Assembly (NCBI GenBank): GCA_036260255.1
Contig: DATAAF010000017.1
Span: 1-11,809, forward strand
DNA: 11,809 nucleotides
Direction of reading: 5' to 3'
Source: DASZJY01 sp036260255
GTDB lineage: Bacteria > Actinomycetota > Acidimicrobiia > Acidimicrobiales > AC-14
In this document: positions 1-4,983 of the stretch, piece after piece
Layout of the letters: each line of letters starts with the position of its first letter
Numbering within the stretch: position 1 is the stretch's first letter
Notes under the pieces: generated by a model
Databases searched by the model: none
What the model was told of the DNA's origin: nothing
The model's input: only the letters and a program-made list of their open reading frames with translations
Translations under genes and position numbers: made by a program

Positions 1-1
1 C

Positions 2-100
2 CAGCTCAAGCTCCTCCGGGCCGAGCTCGGGCTGGACCCCCCACCTGGCGAGGATCAGGCACCCCGTCGCAGGAGGAGAACCGAGCACATAGCAGCGTGA
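2..100 (+). CDS. C-terminal end of an unidentified protein (partial)
   Basis: The reading frame is open from the left window edge to a TGA at 98-100, giving 32 residues that begin QLKLLRAELGLDPPPG and end in a basic stretch (PRRRRTEHIAA). Codons are mostly G/C-ending and the sequence resembles a natural C-terminal helix plus tail rather than an antisense shadow. The LRAELGLDP phrase vaguely recalls small terminase-type or HTH phage proteins, but this is too little to assign a function. The gene starts outside the window, and there is no way to tell whether it is intact. Confidence 0.3.
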   Translation, partial: QLKLLRAELGLDPPPGEDQAPRRRRRTEHIAA

Positions 101-151
101 GGCTCGACGACTCGATTTACAGGACGCTCAGGACTTGACCCTTGGCGGCTG

Positions 152-361
152 GTGCTGGTCCTGGTGATGCTTCTGACGCTGCTCAGCATCATTACACCCT
201 TCAAGGGATGTGAAGGCGTGAGTAGAGGCTGCTTTGAGCGGTTGGCCAACCGCCCGGTCAGTCAGGGCGGATGCCAAGGTCTTGACGGTGAGGCGCTCGA
301 CCTATGCCTAGACGACATAGCCGCATACTGTGACGACCGAAGTGGCCCCGTCGTCCCATGA
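152..361 (+). CDS. Small membrane-anchored or secreted cysteine-containing protein
   Basis: This ORF encodes 69 residues from GTG at 152, or 64 from the in-frame ATG at 167. Residues 2-15 are strongly hydrophobic (LVLVMLLTLLSII), followed by a short Cys-containing region with Cys at 20, 27, 41, 52 and 60 and an acidic C-terminus. This looks like a signal peptide or single membrane anchor plus a small disulphide-capable domain. Codon use is less GC-rich than the backbone genes (AGT, AGA, ACA, TGT and TTT appear), in keeping with a mobile-element gene. Its TGA overlaps the ATG of the next ORF (ATGA at 358-361), which supports both being translated. I do not recognise the family. No convincing Shine-Dalgarno is visible. 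Confidence 0.35.
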   Translation: MLVLVMLLTLLSIITPFKGCEGVSRGCFERLANRPVSQGGCQGLDGEALDLCLDDIAAYCDDRSGPVVP

Positions 362-616
362 CTCCCCGCCGAGGACGCTCTGGCCTCCCGGCGGCCGGTG
401 AAAGCGACGATCCATACGGTCGAAGACAGGAACGCGCCAAAGACCGCATCGTGTCCGTCGCAGAGCGGGCCGTAGCGAGGGTGGCACGCTACGCGACGGA
501 GGTTCGCCCCAGTGTGCTCGTGGAGTGCGAGAACGACGTGCTGTTCCTCACTGAGAAGGGCCCTCGACTTCACCCCCCACGCCGAAGCAGCCGAGGAGCA
601 CGCCCGACGACAGTGA
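358..616 (+). pseudogene. Hypothetical small protein, frameshifted near its 3' end
   Basis: It starts at ATG 358, overlapping the upstream stop. The first 68 codons read as plausible protein (around ERAKDRIVSVAERAVARVA and VLVECENDVLFLTEKG). Past about position 561 that frame turns into Pro/Arg/Thr-rich noise running to 753. The frame one base further on continues sensibly from 563 as LDFTPHAEAAEEHARRQ and stops at TGA 614-616. Removing one C from the GGGCCC at 558-563 restores a continuous protein of about 85 residues. The function is not recognised. Either the gene is broken or the assembly has one extra base; programmed +1 slippage at the CCT Pro codon is a remote third option. Confidence 0.4.
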
Positions 617-619
617 CAG

Positions 620-806
620 ATGACGGCCCTCGGTCACGTTGCCGACGACCTTGCGGACGAACCCCCACCGCTACCTTGCGACGGTCGGAGCGGCCCCCGA
701 GGATCACGAGGACAACGTCCCCGCGCGCCGATCCGCGAGAGACACATCTGTAGGTTCCGCTTTGCGGAACCTCCGAGACACCTGCCCGGTCCGGCGGACG
801 CCCTAG
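620..806 (+). pseudogene. Hypothetical small protein, frameshifted at a C5 run
   Basis: The ATG at 620 lies three bases after the previous stop. It reads MTALGHVADDLADEP, then meets CCCCC at 662-666. Beyond this the original frame becomes Arg/Pro/Gly-rich. The next frame instead reads HRYLATVGAAPEDHEDN and PARRSARDTSVG, with a stop at 804-806, and its codons are GC-ending up to about 735. Deleting one C from the run joins the two halves into one protein of about 60 residues. The last part (after about 750) overlaps a perfect hairpin, so the true end is uncertain. No family is recognised. It is the second of at least three C-run frame breaks in this block. Confidence 0.35.
752..772. repeat. 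Perfect 9-bp inverted repeat with TTT loop
   Basis: AGGTTCCGC at 752-760 and GCGGAACCT at 764-772 are exact reverse complements separated by TTT. The hairpin is AT-richer than its surroundings and has no following T-run on the plus strand, so it is not a textbook terminator. It lies at the 3' end of the two broken ORFs and could be a terminator remnant, a recombination or protein-binding site, or chance. Confidence 0.5.
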
Positions 807-830
807 ACGACCCACACCGATGCACCCGCG

Positions 831-1336
831 GTGCGTGGCGAAACGGGGCTCCCTCGCCAGGGTGTTTCAGGCGATTTCGACAAGCAGTTCCGGCGCGTTG
901 ACAGCACGCTGGTCGACCGCAAGACGCCCGAGGATGATCGCCGAGTGCTACCAAGTTCGCCAAGAGGTCGGCGCCGCGGCACCTTCAAGCGCTCCAGCGG
1001 CCTAACGCCGCCGGGGCCACCGAGACCGGGGACACCGATCGCACGGGGCAGGCCTGTCCAACGCTGGCTTCCGCCGACGGCGCGACCAGCCCGACGCAGT
1101 CGGCCCACACCGCCCGGCTCGTAGACCCGCAGCCCCAGGTCTACTTCGCCCGGATGGTGAGCGAGGCGCCCATCACGAACAATGCGCTCTCGCGCCCACC
1201 CATCGAACGCCCCGCTGCTCGATCCGCTCTGATGGCAACTCGGGTTGCGACGGCTCCGTACCGCCCGCCGCCAGCGGCGTCAAGGTCGTTCGTCCGTGGG
1301 GCGCTCCACCTTGACCCCGCCGACGGCCGGCAGTAA
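831..1336 (+). pseudogene. Degraded coding region, several frames needed
   Basis: Protein-like stretches occur one after another in different frames on the same strand. First comes GDFDKQFRRVDSTLVDRKTP (about 867-929), then IAECYQVRQEVGAA (about 937-978). Last is a long stretch from about 983 containing LQALQRPNAAGATETGDTDR and DPQPQVYFARMVSEAP, ending at TAA 1334-1336. Each piece has GC-ending codons only in its own frame. The pieces read best as one ancestral gene of roughly 150 residues with at least two or three indels. I do not recognise the family. No complete ORF here can be defended, so this is listed as a remnant. Confidence 0.35.
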
Positions 1337-1440
1337 TCGGCGCGCATCCCCTCCTTCGGAGGGCAGTACGGTCAGGCATCCCACCAGGGCACCACACGAG
1401 ACATCCGGACTCGGCACCTGGGACGCCCCGCCACCAGTCG

Positions 1441-1560
1441 GGCGACCAGCTGGCGATCGTGCATCTGGCATTCGTGAAAACAACCCGCACGACAACCTCG
1501 CCGACAACCTTGTCGACAACCACCGTGGCTCATGCTCGGCGCATGGAGAATCGAAGCTGA
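1441..1560 (+). pseudogene. Gene fragment ending in a Thr-rich segment
   Basis: From 1441 the frame reads GDQLAIVHLAFVKTTR, then a Thr/Ser-rich stretch built from four 12-nt tandem units, then HARRMENRS and TGA at 1558-1560. Codons are GC-ending. Upstream in the same frame (about 1400-1440) the sequence is less protein-like and no good start is seen, so the fragment is probably the tail of a broken gene. Its last five codons before the stop coincide with a possible start (ATG 1543) for the following remnant. Confidence 0.25.
1477..1524 (+). repeat. Four tandem 12-nt units, core CGACAACC
   Basis: The units run 1477-1488, 1489-1500, 1501-1512 and 1513-1524. The last three share the exact core CGACAACC at 1490-1497, 1502-1509 and 1514-1521; the first is degenerate (AACAACCC at 1478-1485). 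The 12-bp period is close to one helical turn, so it could be an iteron or operator-like array. Since 12 is also four codons, it could equally be a short peptide repeat inside the Thr-rich fragment. Confidence 0.6.
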
Positions 1561-1822
1561 TGCCGACGAGCAGAACTCACGCCCGCGGAGCGAAGCCTGC
1601 GCTCCCGGATTGCCGCCTACACCCTGCACGCCACCCATGACCCGCACGAGACCACCAAGGCGGCCCCGGCATGCCTTCCTCGCCAGGTTCGAGCGGGAAG
1701 TCGATCCTGAGGGCCAGCTGCCCGCCGAGGTGCGTCGGCGGCGGGCGGAGGCAGCCCGCAAGGCGTACTTCAGCCGCCTGGCACTCCGATCGGCTCGAGC
1801 TCGGCGGGCTCGCTGGGAGTAA
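1543..1822 (+). pseudogene. Small basic mobile-element-type protein, nonsense codon plus frameshift
   Basis: From ATG 1543 the frame reads MENRS, hits TGA at 1558-1560, then continues in the same frame as RAELTPAERSLRSRIAAY and THDPHETTKAA. At the CCCC at 1665-1668 the coding signal moves one base on and reads RHAFLARFEREVDPEGQLPA, then AEAARKAYFSRLALRSARA, ending at TAA 1820-1822. Correcting one nonsense codon and one extra C gives a protein of about 92 residues. From memory this resembles a common small hypothetical protein of actinobacterial mobile elements (acidic VDPxGxLP segment, then a basic AARKAYFxRLALxSA helix) whose function I do not know. A shorter intact ORF from ATG 1637 (61 residues) covers only the C-terminal part and could still be expressed, although no clear ribosome site precedes it. 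Confidence 0.5.
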
Positions 1823-1825
1823 GCG

Positions 1826-1972
1826 TCAATCCGCGGGAGGAGCCCACTGGAGCGCCGCCGCCTCGACAGCGGCGACGTCCTCCTCGGGGATCTCTCGCCC
1901 GATCTCGTTGTAGTCGTCGATCGACGCCGGCGGCCGCTCGGTGAGGTCCATGTCGACGGGCTCGGAGCTCAC
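1826..1972 (-). CDS. 48-residue acidic protein, candidate antitoxin of the MazF-like gene
   Basis: It starts at GTG 1972, overlapping the toxin stop as GTGA. The peptide begins MSSEPVDMDLTERPPASIDD and ends QWAPPAD. It has 13 Asp/Glu against 2 Arg, and residues 29-42 could form an acidic helix (PEEDVAAVEAAALQ). MazE-type antitoxins use an acidic, partly disordered C-terminal segment to wrap the toxin, so composition and coupling fit such a role. However, there is no visible DNA-binding N-terminal domain and the usual order is antitoxin first. No sequence family is recognised, so the role is inferred from position and charge only. Its stop converges with the plus-strand remnant ending at 1822. 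Confidence 0.5.
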   Translation of the reverse strand: MSSEPVDMDLTERPPASIDDYNEIGREIPEEDVAAVEAAALQWAPPAD

Positions 1973-2268
1973 GACCCGAACCCCAGCGCCGCTCGGATGC
2001 CGTCCTCCACGCGCTTCATCGTACCGGTGGAGAGAACGCCGACCCGGCGGACGAGATGGCGTTTCGAGGCCAGCCGGAGCGTCATGCAGTCGACGAAGCC
2101 GACGAGCGGACGGTCGGCGGCAGCCAGGACCACGTGCTCGGCAAAGCGCGCCCGCGCCAGGTTCGTCCCCATCCAGATGACGTGTACCCATGGGTAGGTC
2201 ACGGCGTCGTTCGCCCGGTTGTTCGAGACGACGACGTGAGGCTTCTCGCCGTCCTTGGTCGGCATCAT
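1969..2268 (-). CDS. MazF/PemK-like endoribonuclease toxin
   Basis: The protein is 99 residues from ATG 2268, with GAGG five bases upstream. Typical MazF/PemK features appear in order: HVVVSNNRAN (11-20), the HVIWMGTN strand whose Thr35 aligns roughly with the catalytic Thr of MazF, a FAEHVVL strand (42-48), LVGFVDCMTL (55-64), and the closing VGVLSTGTMKRVEDGIRAAL (76-95). Family members cleave single-stranded mRNA and are held by a co-transcribed antitoxin. Two oddities: the conserved N-terminal RGEVW is encoded just upstream (2283-2269) but not included from ATG 2268, and the usual catalytic Arg-Pro is Lys9-Pro10. A CTG at 2313-2311 overlaps the integrase stop as CTGA and would give a 114-residue protein including RGEVW. 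The toxin may thus start at a non-AUG codon, or be N-terminally damaged and inactive. Confidence 0.72.
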   Translation of the reverse strand: MMPTKDGEKPHVVVSNNRANDAVTYPWVHVIWMGTNLARARFAEHVVLAAADRPLVGFVDCMTLRLASKRHLVRRVGVLSTGTMKRVEDGIRAALGFGS

Positions 2269-2309
2269 CCAGACCTCGCCGCGACGCGGCCGCGGGAAGA
2301 GGTTGGCGC

Positions 2310-3227
2310 TCAGAACCGTTCGCCGGGCGACAACCGGCGGTGTGCCTCGCGGGCTCGCTCGTCGGCGGCTGACGCGCCGTAGCGCTGCAGCATCTGGCGG
2401 CTCCGCCAGCCGGCCAAGCGCATCAAGTCACCCTCGTTGCCGCCCTGGGCGAGCCACGTGTGGGCGAAGGTGTGGCGCAGCTGGTGAGGGTGGGCGGCGG
2501 CGATCCCAGCCTTTGCCGACCGGCGCCGGAGCATCTGAGCGACGCCCGAGTCGGTGAGGCGGCCCTTGCTCCCGAGCCACAGCCAGCGCTGATCCTGCAG
2601 CGGGTGCCGGGCGCGGACTCGGATGTAGCGGTCGAGCGCCTGCGCCGTCTTCGGGCCGAACGGGCACGCTCGGGGACGCCGCCCCTTCCCTACGACGAGG
2701 AGGACGTCCGTACCGAAGTCGACGTCGTCGGTCCGCAATCCGGTCAGCTCGGCCAGCCGAACGCCGGTGTCGAGGAACAGGCGGATGATCGCCGCATCCC
2801 GGCGCTCCTCGTAGCCGCGCCCATCGCACGCGGCCAGCAGCCGGCGGACGTCGTCGTCGCGCAGCACGGGCACCGGCTCCTCAGGCACCGCTGGCGGCTT
2901 CATGCGGGCCATGGGCGACGCCGGGACCTCGCCCTCGTCCTCGAGCCACCGGAAGAACTGCTGCACGTACCGGTACCGGGAAGCGGCCGTCGACGGCGTC
3001 CATCGCGCCAACTGGTCCTCGATGAACGCCTCGACGTGCTCCCGGCGAACCCCCTCGACGGTGGTCGGCATGCCCTGCTCGGCAAGGAACGCGGCGAGCA
3101 GACGAGCGGACTCCACATAGGAGCGGATCGTCCGCGGCGAGCGGTTGCGGGCCCGGAGCGACCGTTCGAACGACGGGATCAGGTCAGCGAGCTGCCCAAC
3201 TTCCCGCGCCGACAGACGAGCCACCAC
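2310..3227 (-). CDS. Tyrosine recombinase / integrase (XerC/D-like)
   Basis: The 305-residue protein has a SAM-like core-binding domain (about 12-100, with RSPRTIRSYVESARLLAAFL) and a catalytic domain (about 115-290). Visible catalytic residues are Arg157 (DTGVRLAEL), Lys181 (GKGRRPR), His248 and Arg251 (HPHQLRHTF), Trp274 at the usual His/Trp position (LAGWRS) and the nucleophile Tyr283 (LQRYGA). Length is normal for simple integrases. These enzymes recombine attP with attB; a gene directly behind a tRNA 3' end and pointing away from it is typical of an element integrated into that tRNA. The chosen start is the first of two tandem GTGs, seven bases from a TAACTT box, so the mRNA may be leaderless. 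The stop TGA overlaps a CTG in the toxin frame, suggesting an int-toxin operon. Identity is secure; integrating its own element at this tRNA is inferred from position. Confidence 0.95.
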   Translation of the reverse strand: MVARLSAREVGQLADLIPSFERSLRARNRSPRTIRSYVESARLLAAFLAEQGMPTTVEGVRREHVEAFIEDQLARWTPSTAASRYRYVQQFFRWLEDEGEVPASPMARMKPPAVPEEPVPVLRDDDVRRLLAACDGRGYEERRDAAIIRLFLDTGVRLAELTGLRTDDVDFGTDVLLVVGKGRRPRACPFGPKTAQALDRYIRVRARHPLQDQRWLWLGSKGRLTDSGVAQMLRRRSAKAGIAAAHPHQLRHTFAHTWLAQGGNEGDLMRLAGWRSRQMLQRYGASAADERAREAHRRLSPGERF

Positions 3228-3233
3228 TAGGGC

Positions 3234-3262
3234 AAGTTATCCGCTGTCGGACCGCTGTGCAA
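3234..3262 (-). promoter_or_regulatory. Putative integrase promoter, leaderless arrangement
   Basis: On the minus strand TTGCAC (3262-3257) and TAACTT (3239-3234) are separated by 17 bases. The second fits the actinobacterial TAnnnT -10 pattern. The expected transcription start falls on or next to the GTG at 3227. Two 7-bp direct repeats lie within the spacer and -35 region. Confidence 0.45.
3241..3258. repeat. Two 7-bp direct repeats with 11-bp period inside the integrase promoter
   Basis: CCGCTGT occurs at 3241-3247 and again at 3252-3258, on the same helix face at an 11-bp period, between the -10 and -35 candidates. That suits an operator for a repressor or excisionase, or integrase arm-type sites controlling its own gene. 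A chance repeat is possible in such GC-rich DNA. Confidence 0.35.
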
Positions 3263-3276
3263 CGACCGCACGACGA

Positions 3277-3307
3277 AGGCCCTGACCATTTCTGCTGGTC
3301 AGGGCCT
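3277..3307. terminator. 12-bp perfect hairpin behind tRNA-Thr
   Basis: AGGCCCTGACCA (3277-3288) and TGGTCAGGGCCT (3296-3307) are exact reverse complements around a 7-base loop. The hairpin begins six bases past the tRNA 3' end, so it most likely terminates the tRNA transcript before the integrase promoter. The T-tract after it on the minus strand is poor (CCTTCG). As it lies beside the probable attachment site, it could also belong to the recombination region. Confidence 0.55.
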
Positions 3308-3312
3308 GTTTG

Positions 3313-3350
3313 AGCCCGAGGTCGGACTCGAACCGACGACCTGCTCATTA
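3313..3350. other. Probable chromosome/element junction (att region) in the tRNA 3' half
   Basis: Integrases next to a tRNA 3' end normally recombine within the anticodon-to-3'-end segment, which the element supplies as an identical copy. The range given is only the 3' half of the tRNA. The core cannot be delimited because the partner copy should be at the far end of the element, left of this window. I found no second copy of this segment between 1 and 3300. Confidence 0.4.
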
Positions 3351-3385
3351 CGAGTGAGCTGCTCTGCCGACTGAGCTACCCGGGC
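3313..3385 (-). tRNA. tRNA-Thr (anticodon CGT)
   Basis: Read on the minus strand, a full cloverleaf folds. The acceptor is GCCCGGG with CTCGGGC (one G-T pair). The D stem is GCTC/GAGC. The anticodon stem is GCTCA/TGAGC around loop CTCGTAA, giving anticodon CGT (reads ACG, Thr). The T stem is GTCGG/CCGAC around TTCGAGT, and the discriminator base is T. The 3' CCA is not encoded, as is common in actinobacteria. A TACGCT box (3409-3404) upstream on the same strand may be its -10 element. The tRNA is intact, as expected if the integrated element restored the 3' half. Confidence 0.95.
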
Positions 3386-3921
3386 GGGGTTCCGGCCTGC
3401 AAGAGCGTAGCCGGAGCGATCGCGGTCGGATTCGGGCCCCGCGGGGGGCGCTGGCGCGCCGCTTAGCCCTGCGCCGGGGCCGAAGGGTGCAGGGGCCGCC
3501 CCCTCGACCAGGTCCCGTTCCGCTCGCCGTGGGACGGCGCGCCGTGGCACGAGCACCGCATGCGTCCGAGGGCCGATGTGGCCCGGGTCGACGACTGGGG
3601 GTGTCGATCACCGGGCGGGGCGCCATCACCGCGGCGGACCAGGCAGTCGATGCATGGGTCTTGGCGTTCGCGCCACAGCCGCCCGGGGTGACGCCGTCCG
3701 CCAGCGGATGACCCTGTGGTTCGACGCCGGGCGCGGCCTGGGCGGTCGGGATCCAGGACGAGATCCGCGATGAACGCAAGAGCGGGCTGGGACCCTGGCC
3801 TACGACGCCCGCTACACCGCCACGCTGGTGGCGGCTCGTCCCGCCCGCTGGACCCGTCTCCAGCGCCCGGCCCGCCGGCCACTATTCTTGCCCGTTCGTC
3901 CAAGCGACCTTAGGAGGCTGC
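3386..3921. other. Intergenic stretch without a supported gene
   Basis: The left part probably contains the tRNA promoter (TACGCT at 3409-3404, minus strand; no good -35). Open frames exist on both strands, but none has a consistent protein-like sequence with a start and ribosome site. The plus strand has short pieces with GC-ending codons, for example LAYDARYTATLVAARPARW around 3797-3855, preceded closely by a stop, suggesting remnants of a lost gene. At 3912-3917 an AGGAGG ribosome site precedes the next gene. Confidence 0.4.
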
Positions 3922-4983
3922 GTGCACGGACTGAACCGACGTCTGGCATCACTGATCGCCTTGGCGGTGGCGATGTCCATGGGCCTCGGGGCGTGCGGGG
4001 ACGACGACGACGAGACGGCGACGCAGCAAACGACGGCGACCACGGCCGCGCCGCGGGGCTCGGACACGGTGACGATCGAGATGACCGACTACGCCTACAC
4101 GGTGAGCGGCCCGCTCAACGCCGGGGGAACGCTCCGCATCTCCAACCCCGGCAAGGAGTTCCACGTACTCGCCATGGCGCGGTTCAGGCCCGGCAAGACG
4201 CTCCAGGACCTGCAGACGACGCTCCAGCAGATGGCGCAGCAGGGTGGTCCCGGAGGTGGCGGTGGCGAGACCACCACGACCACCGCCCGCGGAGCGACCA
4301 CGACGACGTCGGCCCGAGGCGGCACCACCACGACGAGCGCGGGCGGAGGGGCCGCGGGTGGTGAGCAAGAAGAGCAGGACCCGGTGGCCGAGCTCTTCGA
4401 CGGCGAGCCCACCCTGCCGAGCGGCTTCTTGAGCCCCGGCGAGACGGTGGAGGTCACCGTCCCCAACCTCCAGCCCGGGACCTACGGCCTGATCTGCTTC
4501 GTCCCCACCGAGGGCGAGGGCACGCCCCACTTCGCCAAGGGCATGGTGAACCAGCTCGAGGTCGTCGCCGGTCCCACTCCTCCGCAGCCGACCGCCGACG
4601 CGACCTACCGGCTCGCTCCCGGCCAGGCGGTGCAGGGCCCGGCGACGCTGACACCCGGGCGGCACACCCTCAGGTTCGAGGTGGCACCCGGGAGCCAGCA
4701 GCTCGAACCGGCCCTAGCCCGGCTCAACCCGGGGGCGACGGCGACCCAGCTTGACAACGCCCTCTCCAGGCTCTTCGAGAGCGAGGACCGGCCGCCCCCG
4801 AGGAACGCGGCAAGTCAGGTGCCGGGCCAGGTCCTGTTCGCTGGCCTCGACCTCCAGGACACGAGCACCTTCTACCTCACCGCCGACTTCAGGGCCGGGA
4901 ACTACGTGATCGTGGCCGAGGACACTGATCCCGAGGACCGTCCCTCGCCGCCCAGGGAGCTCATCAACATCAGGGTGGCGTAG
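3922..4983 (+). CDS. Secreted lipoprotein with a cupredoxin-like domain and a Thr-rich insert
   Basis: The 353-residue protein starts at GTG 3922, fixed by a perfect AGGAGG four bases upstream. Residues 1-25 are a lipoprotein signal (NRR, hydrophobic core, lipobox LGAC, Cys25), followed by an Asp/Glu/Thr linker, so it should be anchored outside the membrane. Residues about 48-215 resemble a cupredoxin. His81 (EFHVLAM), Cys192 (YGLICFVP), His203 and Met208 (PHFAKGM, with plastocyanin-like H-x4-M) could form a type 1 copper site. A low-complexity Gln/Gly/Thr segment (about 100-150) is inserted between strands. A second region (about 225-353) has similar strand phrases (GRHTLRFEV, GNYVIVAEDTD) but no Cys/His/Met ligand set. 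Its role might be electron transfer or copper handling; neither partner nor redox pathway is visible nearby. Its last 14 bases overlap the convergent holB end. Confidence 0.8.
   Translation: MHGLNRRLASLIALAVAMSMGLGACGDDDDETATQQTTATTAAPRGSDTVTIEMTDYAYTVSGPLNAGGTLRISNPGKEFHVLAMARFRPGKTLQDLQTTLQQMAQQGGPGGGGGETTTTTARGATTTTSARGGTTTTSAGGGAAGGEQEEQDPVAELFDGEPTLPSGFLSPGETVEVTVPNLQPGTYGLICFVPTEGEGTPHFAKGMVNQLEVVAGPTPPQPTADATYRLAPGQAVQGPATLTPGRHTLRFEVAPGSQQLEPALARLNPGATATQLDNALSRLFESEDRPPPRNAASQVPGQVLFAGLDLQDTSTFYLTADFRAGNYVIVAEDTDPEDRPSPPRELINIRVA
4267..4350 (+). repeat. Degenerate repeat coding for TTTT-(S)ARGG units
   Basis: Within the lipoprotein gene three successive stretches encode runs of four or five Thr followed by Ala/Arg/Gly residues (TTTTTARGA, TTTTSARGG, TTTTSAGGG). 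The DNA is rich in ACC/ACG triplets and about 27-30 bases per unit. Such a tract can vary in length by slippage and may be a glycosylatable or flexible linker. Confidence 0.6.

Noticed and set aside
1477..1524. CRISPR array
   Set aside because: The units are 12 bp with no unique spacers, and no cas gene is present.
358..1822. Programmed +1 frameshifting as the main explanation for the frame jumps
   Set aside because: A nonsense codon and additional indels occur in the same block, and no stimulatory stop codon or conserved structure follows the C-runs; decay or error is simpler.
1..3300. A second copy of the tRNA 3' segment (other att site) within the window
   Set aside because: I looked for the T-arm and acceptor sequence and found no match, so the other end must be outside the window.
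3463..3903. A 146-codon minus-strand frame upstream of the tRNA containing CIDC and CSCH
   Set aside because: It looked briefly like a Cys/His protein, but the spacing fits no known zinc or HNH motif, the ends are Pro/Arg/Gly noise, and there is no ribosome site.
3828..4364. A 178-codon plus-strand frame overlapping the lipoprotein start
   Set aside because: It turns into Arg/Asp/His-rich frame shadow inside the lipoprotein gene, which has a strong ribosome site and lipobox.
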